From an uncultured Pseudorhodobacter sp. (lineage in GTDB: Bacteria > Pseudomonadota > Alphaproteobacteria > Rhodobacterales > Rhodobacteraceae), in NCBI GenBank assembly GCA_945952425.1, contig CAMFIX010000011.1:1-21247 (forward strand): DNA of 21,247 bases. Reading direction: 5' to 3'. The notes beneath the pieces are model-generated. The model had not been told where the DNA came from. It did not search any database and was given only the letters and a program-made list of their open reading frames with translations. Shown in pieces: positions 1 through 9,003 of the stretch (positions within the stretch are counted from its first letter, which is position 1; each line of letters starts with the position of its first letter). The translations under genes and the position numbers were made by a program.

Positions 1-2186
1 TGACGACCTCGGACGGGACGGTGAACGACGTCGTCTTGTCGCTCTCCAACCTCTACCAGATGCAGGCGGTCGAGGCGGATGTGGGCTCCATCGCCGGTTA
101 CCTGATGATGTCGGTGCCTTTCCTTGCCACGGCGATCCTCTTCGGCGCGGACAAGATGACCTCCATGGCGACGTCGCTTCTGAACGTGGGGCAGGGGGCT
201 GCGATCGAGACCGGGCGCGAGGCGGCCACGGGCTCTATTTCGCTGGGGAATGTCTCGATGAACAACATGGCGGCGAATAAGTGGAACACCTCGAGCCTGA
301 GGGACGAGAGCCGTTTCACGTCGGTTGCGGGCAACGGGGCGATGGTGACGCGCAACCCGGATGGGGTGGTGACCTATGGAAGGGGCTCGGCGGTGACCGA
401 GACGGCCTTCAACGGGTCGCTCTCGAACTCGGTCCGGGCCGAGATGTCGGCGCGGGTCGAAGAAACCCGCACGGCCGCCGAGTCCAAGACGGCCGAGCTT
501 TCCAGCTTCATGACCGGGGCGACGGCGAACACGATGGGCTTCGTGAACTCGGTCCTCGCCTCGAAAGGGTCGAGCGAGGGCGGCACGGTCGAAACCGGGG
601 CCAGCCACAACACCTCCGTCGCGAATGCCTGGCAGACGGTGCAGGACTTCGCTCGGGCGAACAATGTGACGGACGAGGTGGCCCTGAGCGCCGTGATGGG
701 CGCAAGCCTTGGGCTGGGAGGCGATCTGAAAGTAGGCACGCCCGGCAAGGAAATACTTGGGAACGGACTATCGGGAGGCGCCAACGCCGGCGTCGATGGA
801 CGCACCTCCGGAACGGCAACCGCCGGGAATTCGGACATGCTCTCCCTTTCCGAGAAAGCTTCTGCCGACAATCGCCTTATGAGCGCCTTCGACACGATCG
901 ATAGCGCCCGGGAATCCTCCGGCTGGACCAGCAGCAGCTCGACCAGCCAATCGAGCGACCAGTCCCAGCGCTATTCCCTGGACGAGGGGCAGCGGATGGC
1001 GCGCGCTGCCCTGCGCTCGATCAACGAGGCCGAGACGGCGGCCCAAGGCCAGGCCTATGTCGAGGCGCATGGTCTGACCGGCGATGTGAACATCAACAAC
1101 CAGGTCGCGGCCAAGGTCCGGGATTTGGGCGGGGATCCGTTGAATGCGATGTTCTCCTCGGATGCCGCCGATATCGCTTTGGTCGACCGCGCCGTCAGAT
1201 TGGTGGCGAAGGATCTTACCGATCCCGCGACTTTCGCGGCCCCGAGCCCAAAGAAGGGCGATTTCACCGTGGAGGATCCGTCGGTCACAGCAAACTTCGA
1301 TCTCCCCGCACAGACCAGCGCCCAGGTCGGCGGAACAACGATCGACCGCACGGCAATGTCAGAAGCCGCCAATGCTGGCTTTTCTGCGGGGCAGAAGGAC
1401 AGCGGTTCCCGGCTCTCCGACCTCGACAACACCGCGATGAGCGCCGGGACCCGCACCGGCTTCACCGAACTCGCGACCGGGATCACGAAGGCGGCCGACG
1501 GAACGATGGTGGGCCGCTTGATGGACAAGGTCGTCCAGTCCTCGGCTGAGCTGATAGGGGCGGCGGAGAGTGCCGCCAGTGCGCGGCTTCGGACCGATCC
1601 CAATCTCCAGTTTGATCCGAAGGATGGGCAGATCACCGAGACGCAGGACAATGGCCAAGCGCCTGCCGTTCCTCCTTCCGGGGACAACTCTGATCCAATG
1701 CCCGCTGGAGACCTCCATGTACCAGCGAGTTACACTCCCCAAGATCGCGACTCGATGATCCGGACGATCGTCGGTGAGGCAGCTGGGGAAGGCCCCGAAG
1801 GCATGGCAGCGGTCGCCCTGGTGATCAGGAACCGCATGGCAGACAGCCGCTACCCCGACACGCCGGGAGGGGTTTCGCTGCAGCCCGGCCAGTTCTCGGC
1901 CTGGAACACGGACGGATCGGGCAACGATTTGGTCCGCCAGTATGGGCCGGGGACGGAGACCTACGACCGGGCCGCGCTGATCGCCGACATGGTGATGGGG
2001 GGTCAGGTGCCGGACTTCACCAAGGGCGCGGTCAATTATTACTCACCCGACGGCATGCGTGCGCTCGTCGCCCAAGGCTACCAGGACAACCTGATCCCGG
2101 GCTGGCTCGCGGGAGCGAATGCCGAGCGATCAGGGCCAGCGGTTCAAGTCGGCAATCAGGTCTTCACCGGGGAGGTGAAGCAATGA
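1..2186 (+). CDS. traG: TraG-like conjugal transfer mating-pair protein with C-terminal SleB-type cell-wall hydrolase domain (5' partial)
   Basis: This is the C-terminal part of an F-type TraG-like mating-pair stabilisation protein. The frame is open to the window edge and the first in-frame start (GTG at 21) has no clear ribosome site, so the true start lies upstream. Numbering from that GTG, residues 8-45 carry the family's conserved stretch (MQAVEADVGSIAGYLM then a hydrophobic membrane segment), followed by AIETGREAATGSISLGN. Residues 90-560 are Ser/Thr/Ala/Gly-rich and poor in hydrophobic runs, as in the long periplasmic tail of TraG. Residues 577-700 differ: RTIVGEAAGEGPEGMAAVA, then VIRNRM and a tail reading AVNYYSPDG, which match the cell-wall hydrolase SleB (Hydrolase_2) family. 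The fusion suggests local peptidoglycan opening at the mating bridge. The stop codon sits in an ATGA context at 2183-2186. Family call is strong; the exact role of the hydrolase domain is inference. Confidence 0.85.
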   Translation, partial: TTSDGTVNDVVLSLSNLYQMQAVEADVGSIAGYLMMSVPFLATAILFGADKMTSMATSLLNVGQGAAIETGREAATGSISLGNVSMNNMAANKWNTSSLRDESRFTSVAGNGAMVTRNPDGVVTYGRGSAVTETAFNGSLSNSVRAEMSARVEETRTAAESKTAELSSFMTGATANTMGFVNSVLASKGSSEGGTVETGASHNTSVANAWQTVQDFARANNVTDEVALSAVMGASLGLGGDLKVGTPGKEILGNGLSGGANAGVDGRTSGTATAGNSDMLSLSEKASADNRLMSAFDTIDSARESSGWTSSSSTSQSSDQSQRYSLDEGQRMARAALRSINEAETAAQGQAYVEAHGLTGDVNINNQVAAKVRDLGGDPLNAMFSSDAADIALVDRAVRLVAKDLTDPATFAAPSPKKGDFTVEDPSVTANFDLPAQTSAQVGGTTIDRTAMSEAANAGFSAGQKDSGSRLSDLDNTAMSAGTRTGFTELATGITKAADGTMVGRLMDKVVQSSAELIGAAESAASARLRTDPNLQFDPKDGQITETQDNGQAPAVPPSGDNSDPMPAGDLHVPASYTPQDRDSMIRTIVGEAAGEGPEGMAAVALVIRNRMADSRYPDTPGGVSLQPGQFSAWNTDGSGNDLVRQYGPGTETYDRAALIADMVMGGQVPDFTKGAVNYYSPDGMRALVAQGYQDNLIPGWLAGANAERSGPAVQVGNQVFTGEVKQ

Positions 2187-2227
2187 CTACTATTCACAAC
2201 GAAAATGACGTGGTGCGCAGCCTGAGA

Positions 2228-2578
2228 TCAGAGCCCAAACCGGCGCCTTGCATCCCTTTGTGCATCCAACAGCGCAATCGACTGCTTTGTGGCCCGACCG
2301 ATATAGGCGGCATCCAATTCTTTGGAATTGGGCAGTGCCCATGTGCTGGGTCGCCGGAACGTCCTTTGTATCGCCAGGATCAAAGCCACCCATCCGCCGC
2401 TGGGCGTCGCGATGGCAATGACCCCCAGCGGCCAGGTGCCGAAGAGGTGGAAGGCATATGCCGCCCCCCCCGATGCCAGGGCCAGGGCGAGAAGCCGCTT
2501 GCCGAGCCAGACCAGCGGACGCGGCGGCTTGGCCTCCGTCCCGGGGAACTCCCGCTTTTCGCCCTGCAGCTTGCGCAT
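2228..2578 (-). CDS. small membrane protein of unknown function inside the tra cluster
   Basis: This reads against all surrounding transfer genes. The start at 2578 (protein begins MRKLQGEKREF, 116 aa) is chosen because GGAGG lies 5 bases upstream; an in-frame ATG at 2599 lacks a comparable site. The basic N-terminus is followed by two hydrophobic stretches, roughly residues 29-45 (WLGKRLLALALASGGAAYAF) and 50-70 (around PLGVIAIATPSGGWVALILA), so a small inner-membrane protein with about two passes is likely. The C-terminal 40 residues are soluble and Arg/Asp-rich, ending RDARRRFGL. Third codon positions in the first half are strongly G/C, like the neighbours. I do not recognise the family. 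It occupies the gap between traG and traD, so a transfer-related or entry-exclusion-like role is conceivable but unsupported. The opposite-strand reading frame starting at 2183 is the competing interpretation. Confidence 0.55.
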   Translation of the reverse strand: MRKLQGEKREFPGTEAKPPRPLVWLGKRLLALALASGGAAYAFHLFGTWPLGVIAIATPSGGWVALILAIQRTFRRPSTWALPNSKELDAAYIGRATKQSIALLDAQRDARRRFGL

Positions 2579-2709
2579 CTTGGCCTCCGAGCCTGCCATC
2601 AGGCCCCGAGTCTAGACCGGGCTCGCGGCTTTGTCTCGCCCTTTCAATGGCTTGACGTGACATTTCCTGTCGCGCCCCAGCCCTGATCTCATTCCCAAAG
2701 GACCATTCC

Positions 2710-5301
2710 ATGCGCAAGAACCCTTCCGCGCAATTCATTCGCGGTGGCCAGACCACCCAGCATTTCTGGGCCATGGCGACGCAGGTCTTCTCGACCGGGT
2801 TGAAGCTTTCAGCCGCCGTCTATGTCGTCGTTTTCGTGGGCCTGATCGCCCTGAACTTCCGTCTCGAGGAGGTCAACGAGGGCTATCTTTACTGGATCGC
2901 CGATCTGAACGTGAACGTGCTGAGCCAGCCCGAGTTCCTTATCGACTATACCACGCCCGACGGCGTGTCGCATACCGAGACCGCGCTGGCCCTCGTCCAA
3001 AACAAAGCCCTCCGCCAGAAATACGACGACTATGCCGCAGAGGCGGAACTCTACTACGAGGTCTCCTTCGTCCCAGCGATCATCGCGGGCCTCGGCATGG
3101 TGGTCTGGTTCTCCCTGATCGGCCGCAAGCTCTCCGATACCGAATTCGTCCGGGGATCGCGCCTCGTCTCGCCGAAGGACCTCGACACCTGGTCGCGGCG
3201 GAAGTGGAAGGAGTACCTCAAGCACGTCCCCGCCAAGAAGGGCACCCGGCGCTACACCCTTGCCGGCATCCCCTTCCCGCCCAACACGGTGGAGGCCCAG
3301 ACCGGGATCTTCGGCACGGTGGGCGTCGGCAAGACCAATGCCATGAAGGAGCTCCTCGCCACGATCCGCGCCGAGAATGGCCGCGCCATCATCTACGACA
3401 AGATGGGCGCCTTCGTGCGGGCCTACTACAACCCCGAGACCGACATCATCCTGAACATGTTCGACGCCCGCTCGGTCAGCTGGTCGCCCTTCTACGAGGC
3501 CGAGACCCCGGAAGCCTTCGCCCAGATCGCCGAGGTGATGATCCAGCAAAAGCCCGGTGCCAATGACCCCTTCTGGTCGATCACCGCCCGGCTCGTCTTC
3601 GAATACGCCGCCCGAGGCCTCATGAAACAGGGCCTGCGCACCAATGGCGCGCTGCGCAATGCCATCCTCACCATGCCGCCCGAGGCCCTGGAGGCGCTCG
3701 TCCAAAACACCCCCGGCGCGCTCTTCTTCGGCGAGAGTATCCAAAAAACCTCCGCCTCGATCCGGGCCAACATGATCGCCGAGCTGCGCTTCCTCGAGTT
3801 CCTGCGCGATGATGGCATCCGCCCCTTTTCGATGCGCGACTGGGTCAAGTCCGACCGCCCGGGCTTCGTCTTCCTGACCGGCGATGCCGAGCATTCGGCC
3901 GCCACCCGCAATGTCATCTCCACCGTCATCGAAGTCGCAGCCAATGCGCTGATGACCTGCCCCGAACAACGCGACCCCTCGCTCTGGTTTTTCCTCGACG
4001 AGGTGCCGTCGCTGAACCGGCTGCCCTTCCTGCCCACCAAGCTCGCCGAGATCCGGCAGTTCGGCGGGGCCTTCGTCCTGGGCTACCAGGTCTACAGCCA
4101 GCTTGAGGACCTCTACGGCGACAAGGCGGCCCAGTCGATCTCCGGCACCCTGAACAACCGGATCGTCTTCAACACCCCGGACGCCCGCACCGCGCGGCTC
4201 TTCTCGGACAGCCTCGGCCTCACCGACATCATCGAGCACCGCGAGACCATCTCCTTCGGCGCCGATGTCACCCGCGACGGCAATTCGCTGAACGCCCAGC
4301 GGGTCGAGCGCCCCATCGTGACCGCCTCCGAGATCCAGTCCCTGCCGCAGTTCCGCGCCTATATCCGTTTCGGCTACGACGCCCCGACCGCGCTGGTGCA
4401 GTTCCCGCCGATCTCCACCCCCGAGATCGCTCCGGCCATCGTCAAATACGAGGGCAATGGCTTTGCCATCGGGGCGATGGAGCAGCTGGGGGAAATGGCC
4501 GCGCAGGGCGATGATGCCGCTGATGATGCCTCAGACTATCAGGCGGGGGCGCTCGAGTCTGAGGTTTCCCGGGAAGGGGAGAAGGGGCTGGGTGGCAGCC
4601 GCAGCGCCCGGTCGTCCAAAGAGGGTGCGAGGGGCCGCGGTGCCGATGCACGGGAGGGAACCGGCCGAGCGGATGGCTCTTCCTCTTCCCTGGAAACGCG
4701 ACAGCCTGCGATCAGCCTGGACGATGAAGACCTGCCCTTCGCCATGTGGACTCACCGCCGGAAACACGATTCCTTCCAGGCCTGGTTTGCGTCCAAGCGG
4801 CAACCGCGCCTCGATCCCCTGACCTTCACCGAGACAGCCACGCTGCAAGAGTCCGACCGTGACCGCGCATGGGAGGCCTGGTATCGCGCCCGGCTCAAGG
4901 GCAAGGCCGAGCCGGTCCTTCCCCTGATGTATCTCCCCACCGGCATGATGCAAAACGGGCGCAGCGGTCCGAGCGGCGATGCGGAGTATGTGCCGGACTA
5001 TACCCATTTCTTGATGACCTTCCCCGACCATGAAGACGCAGCGCGGGAAGAGAAGGACGCCGAGAAGGGGCGGGAAGGCGAATGCGTCACAAGCGCTCCT
5101 GCGGCCGGGCGCAGGGCGAAAGGCGGGAAGTCGGTTGGAACTGCAACGCCCGGCACCGAAGCGAAGAACGCCGCCGCTGAGCAGCTGGCGTTTTCCTTGG
5201 CTCCCTCGTCAGGTCGGGCTGAGCCGACGAAGGGTCAGGCGCGGGCGCCCAAAGCGGCCCGGGGCCTGGGCCTGATCTCGGCCGGCACCGAGGGCCTTTG
5301 A
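2710..5301 (+). CDS. traD: TraD-like type IV coupling protein (conjugative DNA-pumping ATPase)
   Basis: This coupling protein brings the relaxase-DNA complex to the type IV secretion channel and is an inner-membrane hexameric ATPase in its family. The start has AAGGA 7 bases upstream. Two membrane segments lie at about residues 32-50 and 120-137, with a small periplasmic domain between, the usual TraD layout. Walker A is GTVGVGKT (202-209) and Walker B is LWFFLDEVPSL (425-435). An arm typical of the TraD/TraG (VirD4) superfamily follows at about 455-480 (FGGAFVLGYQVYSQL). After residue 590 the sequence becomes acidic, Gly/Ser/Arg-rich and probably disordered, then a short ordered block (DLPFAMWTHRRKHDSFQAW, 678-696) and a further low-complexity tail. 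At 863 aa it is longer than minimal coupling proteins; the long tail is likely a relaxase or relaxosome contact. The stop codon lies 3 bases before the relaxase start, indicating one operon. Confidence 0.92.
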   Translation: MRKNPSAQFIRGGQTTQHFWAMATQVFSTGLKLSAAVYVVVFVGLIALNFRLEEVNEGYLYWIADLNVNVLSQPEFLIDYTTPDGVSHTETALALVQNKALRQKYDDYAAEAELYYEVSFVPAIIAGLGMVVWFSLIGRKLSDTEFVRGSRLVSPKDLDTWSRRKWKEYLKHVPAKKGTRRYTLAGIPFPPNTVEAQTGIFGTVGVGKTNAMKELLATIRAENGRAIIYDKMGAFVRAYYNPETDIILNMFDARSVSWSPFYEAETPEAFAQIAEVMIQQKPGANDPFWSITARLVFEYAARGLMKQGLRTNGALRNAILTMPPEALEALVQNTPGALFFGESIQKTSASIRANMIAELRFLEFLRDDGIRPFSMRDWVKSDRPGFVFLTGDAEHSAATRNVISTVIEVAANALMTCPEQRDPSLWFFLDEVPSLNRLPFLPTKLAEIRQFGGAFVLGYQVYSQLEDLYGDKAAQSISGTLNNRIVFNTPDARTARLFSDSLGLTDIIEHRETISFGADVTRDGNSLNAQRVERPIVTASEIQSLPQFRAYIRFGYDAPTALVQFPPISTPEIAPAIVKYEGNGFAIGAMEQLGEMAAQGDDAADDASDYQAGALESEVSREGEKGLGGSRSARSSKEGARGRGADAREGTGRADGSSSSLETRQPAISLDDEDLPFAMWTHRRKHDSFQAWFASKRQPRLDPLTFTETATLQESDRDRAWEAWYRARLKGKAEPVLPLMYLPTGMMQNGRSGPSGDAEYVPDYTHFLMTFPDHEDAAREEKDAEKGREGECVTSAPAAGRRAKGGKSVGTATPGTEAKNAAAEQLAFSLAPSSGRAEPTKGQARAPKAARGLGLISAGTEGL

Positions 5302-5304
5302 TCC

Positions 5305-8300
5305 ATGCTCTCCGTGTCGAATGTCTCCGCTGGGGCCGCGGGCTCCGGCTACTATCAGGCTGAGGGCTACTATGCCGCCGGTTCCCCGGAAGCCGAGGCC
5401 GCCGCCCAATGGTTCGGCCGCGCCGCAGAAGAACTGACCGAGCTCGGCCATACCGACTTCACCGGCGCCGTCGATGACAAGGTCTTCGCCGACCTTCTCG
5501 ACGGCATCGCCCCCGCCACCGAGAAGAACGCCCGGGGCGAGTGGCGGCAATCCCAGGTCCTCGGCCGCTGGGTCGATGGTGAGCGCGAGCACCGCCCCGG
5601 CATCGACCTGACCTTCTCGGCCTCGAAGTCCGTCTCCATCATGGCCCTCGTCGGAGGCGACGAACGGGTGATCGCCGCCCATGACGAGGCCGTCCGTGCC
5701 GCCATGACCTGGCTCGAAGAAAACACCATCGCCACCCGTCGTGCGGGCAAGGATGGCGAGATCGAAGTGGTCAAAGGCGGCAAGATCCTCGCGGGCCTCT
5801 TCCGCCACGACACATCCCGGGCGCTCGACCCCCAGCTCCACACCCATGCCGTCATCCCCAACATGGTCCTGAACCCCGATGGCAAATGGACCGCGCTGCA
5901 CAATGACGAGCTCTACCTCTCCAAGATGCTGGGCGGCGAGATCTATCGCAACGAGCTGGCCCGCAACCTCCGCGAATTGGGCTATGCCGTCGAGCGCCGC
6001 GGCCGCGATGGCATCGTGGAACTCCGCGACGTGCCGGAAGACCTCCGCGCCCTCTATTCCAAGCGCTCCGAGGCCATCGGAGAGGCGCTCGACAAGCGCG
6101 GCATGGAACAAACACCCGAGAACCGCGCGCTGGCGGCTCTCGCCACCCGGGTGTCCAAGTCCGGTCAGATCGACCGAGCGGAACTGGTTGAGCAATGGAA
6201 AGGCGAGGCCCGGGCCGAAGGGCTGAACCCCGACCTTCTTGCCGACCTGCGGGCCCAGTCTCACCTAACCGCCGCGCAGCGCCTGGGCGGCGTGACCCGC
6301 GACGGTCTGCCCGGCGAGGCCCCCGCCCGCGAGGCGCGCGACGCCCTTCTCCATGCCGTCGCGCATCTGAGCGAGCGGCAGTCGGTCTACCCTCTCCTCG
6401 ATGTCCTGAAGCACGCCCTCCCGCGTCTCGATGGCGCCGGGATTTCCGACCTCATGCGCGCGGTCAAAACCCTCGTCTCCGAGAAGACCCTCCTCGTCGC
6501 GGGCCTCTCAGGTCTGAGCCCTCTCCTGACCGACCGCGAGACTCTGGCCGCCGAGCGCGAGGTCATCGCCACCTGGCGCGCCGGGCGTCGGGGCGTGACG
6601 CTCGACCTCTCAAGCCTCACCAAAGAGCAGCGAGACCCTGAAAAGGCCCTGGCGCGGTCGCTGGGCGATACCTCCCTGACCCAGGGCCAGCGCGATGCGA
6701 TCCTCGTGGGTCTGACCGGCGCCTCCCAGATCGTGGGCGTGCAGGGCTATGCCGGGACCGGCAAGACCTTCATGATCGACACCCTTCGTCGCTATGCCGA
6801 GAAGGCGGGATATGAGCTCGTTGGCCTCGCGCCGTCAGGCCGGGCCGTCGAGGCGCTGAAGGAGGCCATCCCCGAAGCCAAGACAATGCAGTCTTGGCTC
6901 ATGCAGATCCGGAGCGGCGGCGATCCAGCGGGCGACAAGGCAGGGCGACAAATCCTCGTCGTCGATGAGGCGGGCATGGTCGCCGCCAGTGAAATGCGCG
7001 ACCTGCTGCGCCATGCCAAAGGCGCAGGCTTCGCCCGGGTGGTGCTCGTGGGCGACACCAAGCAGCTCGACGCCGTCAGCGCGGGCCAGCCCTTTGGCCA
7101 GCTGCAGCGGGCGGGCATGCCGACCGCGCTGATGACCGACATCCAGCGCCAGCGCGACGAGGCGGGGCGCGAGATGGTCCTTCATGCCATCCGGGGCGAG
7201 GTCCGCGCCGCGCTCGCCCGCATCGGCACGATCGAGGAGACCAAGACTCGCTCCGACATCGCCCCGCGCCTCGCCACCCGCTGGCTGGAACTGACCCCCG
7301 CCGAGCGTGAGCGCTCCGGCATCGCTGTCCTGACCAATGCCGTCCGCCGCGAGATCAACGACGAGATCCGCACCGGGCTGAAGCTGGAGGGACGTCTGGG
7401 CCTTGAGGAGACGACGATCATGGGCCTCAAGGCAGTCGGCCTGACACGGGCCGCCACGGCAGATGCCCGCTCCTATGCCCCGGGCGACATCGTCCATGCC
7501 CTGACCTCCTCCAAGCAGCATCAGCTGGAGAAGGGCGGGCTCTATGTCGTCACCGCCGCCGACATCAAGGCCAACACGATCACCGTCCATGACCTCGCCA
7601 AGGGTCAGGACCTGACCCTGGCCCTCCGTCAGGACGCCAAGCTGGCAGGAGCCCTCTCGGTCTACGCCCCCGAGGAGCGCTCTTTCGCTGTGGGCGAGCG
7701 CATCCGCTTCACCATCGCCGACAAGGAGCGGGGCATCGTCAACGGCACGCGGGGCGTGATCGAGGCCATCGGCGAAGGAGGCGTGACCCTCCGCACCGAT
7801 GCCAAGGCCCGGATCGCGCTGCCCCTCGGCAGTATCGCGGCCCGCAGCCTCGATCATGCCTATGCCGCCACGGTCCATGACTTCCAGGGCAGCACGGTCG
7901 ACCGCATTCTGATCGGCCTCTCCTCCTCCGAGCGCCTCGCCACGCAGAAAGCTTTCTACGTCGCGGTCTCTCGGATGCGGGAGGAGGCGATCCTGATCAC
8001 CGATGATGTCGGCGCCTTGGGCAAGCGCATCACCGCGCAGACCGGGGAGCGGCCGACCGCGCTTGACAGCTGGATCAAGGCCGAGCGGGAGCGGTTGGCG
8101 CGGGTGGCCGAGGAAGCCCGGGAGAGGAAAGAGCGTGAGGGGCAGGGCGCGGATGTTCGAGGCAGGGACGGCGCAGATCCGCAGTCCGTCGAGCGGGCAA
8201 CGGCGGATCTCGGTCGGGGCGATATCTCACCCGGCGAGAAGTCTACTCCAGCTGCCAGGGCCATTCCTCATGGCGGCGACCTGGCCCTCCCCGTCGAGCG

Positions 8301-8382
8301 TTCAGATGCGGAGGTCGAGGCCACGCTGAAGGCCCTCTCCGACAAGCAGAAGCAAAAGACGATTCCGGGTCCGGTCCGCTGA
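5305..8382 (+). CDS. traI: MobF-family conjugative relaxase with RecD-like helicase domain (TraI/TraA-like)
   Basis: This enzyme nicks the transfer origin and unwinds the transferred strand. The N-terminal TrwC-type relaxase domain (about 1-300) has candidate catalytic tyrosines in two pairs, Y16/Y17 and Y22/Y23. It also has the metal-binding histidine triad H168, H179 and H181 (the last two in LHTH), the MobF signature. The helicase region follows: Walker A GYAGTGKT at 481-488, Walker B VVDEAGM near 552-558, a late helicase motif HDFQGSTVDR at 858-867 and FYVAVSRM at 884-891. The last 85 residues are charged and low-complexity. At 1025 aa it is close to TrwC and shorter than F TraI, so a third regulatory domain is absent. 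The start follows the traD stop by 3 bases with only a weak GAGGG upstream, suggesting translational coupling. The transfer origin it acts on is not identified with certainty here. Confidence 0.94.
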   Translation: MLSVSNVSAGAAGSGYYQAEGYYAAGSPEAEAAAQWFGRAAEELTELGHTDFTGAVDDKVFADLLDGIAPATEKNARGEWRQSQVLGRWVDGEREHRPGIDLTFSASKSVSIMALVGGDERVIAAHDEAVRAAMTWLEENTIATRRAGKDGEIEVVKGGKILAGLFRHDTSRALDPQLHTHAVIPNMVLNPDGKWTALHNDELYLSKMLGGEIYRNELARNLRELGYAVERRGRDGIVELRDVPEDLRALYSKRSEAIGEALDKRGMEQTPENRALAALATRVSKSGQIDRAELVEQWKGEARAEGLNPDLLADLRAQSHLTAAQRLGGVTRDGLPGEAPAREARDALLHAVAHLSERQSVYPLLDVLKHALPRLDGAGISDLMRAVKTLVSEKTLLVAGLSGLSPLLTDRETLAAEREVIATWRAGRRGVTLDLSSLTKEQRDPEKALARSLGDTSLTQGQRDAILVGLTGASQIVGVQGYAGTGKTFMIDTLRRYAEKAGYELVGLAPSGRAVEALKEAIPEAKTMQSWLMQIRSGGDPAGDKAGRQILVVDEAGMVAASEMRDLLRHAKGAGFARVVLVGDTKQLDAVSAGQPFGQLQRAGMPTALMTDIQRQRDEAGREMVLHAIRGEVRAALARIGTIEETKTRSDIAPRLATRWLELTPAERERSGIAVLTNAVRREINDEIRTGLKLEGRLGLEETTIMGLKAVGLTRAATADARSYAPGDIVHALTSSKQHQLEKGGLYVVTAADIKANTITVHDLAKGQDLTLALRQDAKLAGALSVYAPEERSFAVGERIRFTIADKERGIVNGTRGVIEAIGEGGVTLRTDAKARIALPLGSIAARSLDHAYAATVHDFQGSTVDRILIGLSSSERLATQKAFYVAVSRMREEAILITDDVGALGKRITAQTGERPTALDSWIKAERERLARVAEEARERKEREGQGADVRGRDGADPQSVERATADLGRGDISPGEKSTPAARAIPHGGDLALPVERSDAEVEATLKALSDKQKQKTIPGPVR

Positions 8383-8443
8383 GACCGAGCTCGCCCCCAC
8401 CCTATCCCCAACCCACGCCCCACACTTCGAAAGGAACCTCCCC

Positions 8444-8977
8444 ATGCGTGTTGAAAACACCGAAGCCAACTGGCGCCTGCGTCTCGGCGACCGAGCCCGC
8501 CAGCTCGTTCTGGGAGTCATGGCCGAAGACCAGAAGCCCGACGGAGACCTTCTCGAGCAGGCGCTCGCACATCTCGACCGCAAGGTCATGCTGGCCAATG
8601 CACGCTCCGAGGCCCTCGCAGAGGCCCATGAGCGGCTCGCACTCGCCTTGGGCAACCAGCAAACCCGGCTTGAGGCCGTCTTCGAGCACAACGCCATGAT
8701 GCTCGGCATCGTCTATCGCCAGCTCTTCGTCTGCCGCCAGGTGATCGCGCTGATCGACGTGCCGCATGACGACGCGGGCCTCGTTCTCGCCAAGACGCTG
8801 GAGGTCCTGCAGACCGCCGAAGAAAGCTACCTGCGCCTCATCCCCGAGGCCGAGCGCCGCTACCCGGCTTTCGATCAGGCCCGAGAAAATGCCGCGCTCG
8901 CCCAGATGGAAGCGGCAAGCCGGACCAAGGCCGAGAGGGCGAAACTCCCCGCCAAGGAAGAGGAGCGCGAGCGCTGA
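8444..8977 (+). CDS. conserved-looking small helical protein of the transfer operon, function unknown
   Basis: The start has AAAGGA 8 bases upstream, and the gene lies 61 bases after the relaxase in the same direction. The 177-aa product is almost entirely predicted helical. Residues 1-60 are amphipathic with heptad-like Leu/Ala spacing (LLEQALAHLDRKVMLANARSE), a central part (80-115) contains a hydrophobic stretch with VFEHNAMMLGIVYRQLFVC, and the tail is highly charged (Lys/Glu/Arg). There is no signal peptide and no clear membrane segment, so a cytoplasmic coiled-coil or helical-bundle protein is likely. I do not recognise a named family. Position directly after the relaxase suggests a relaxosome or operon accessory, but this is inference from context only. 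Its stop overlaps an ATG (TGATG at 8975-8979), but the sequence beyond that ATG looks non-coding for about 350 bases. Confidence 0.75.
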   Translation: MRVENTEANWRLRLGDRARQLVLGVMAEDQKPDGDLLEQALAHLDRKVMLANARSEALAEAHERLALALGNQQTRLEAVFEHNAMMLGIVYRQLFVCRQVIALIDVPHDDAGLVLAKTLEVLQTAEESYLRLIPEAERRYPAFDQARENAALAQMEAASRTKAERAKLPAKEEERER

Positions 8978-9003
8978 TGGAGGGCAAAACCGGGGCAGTT
9001 TGC

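Noticed and set aside
2809..4239. 476-codon minus-strand open frame opposite traD
   Set aside because: It lies wholly inside the well-supported coupling-protein gene. Its translation is Gly/Glu/Asp/Val-rich without family motifs, typical of antisense frames in GC-rich genes.
5209..6264. 351-codon minus-strand open frame opposite the relaxase
   Set aside because: Same compositional signature of an antisense shadow; the + strand carries the conserved MobF motifs.
6835..7878. 347-codon minus-strand open frame opposite the helicase domain
   Set aside because: Shadow of the relaxase-helicase gene, with no recognisable domain or ribosome site.
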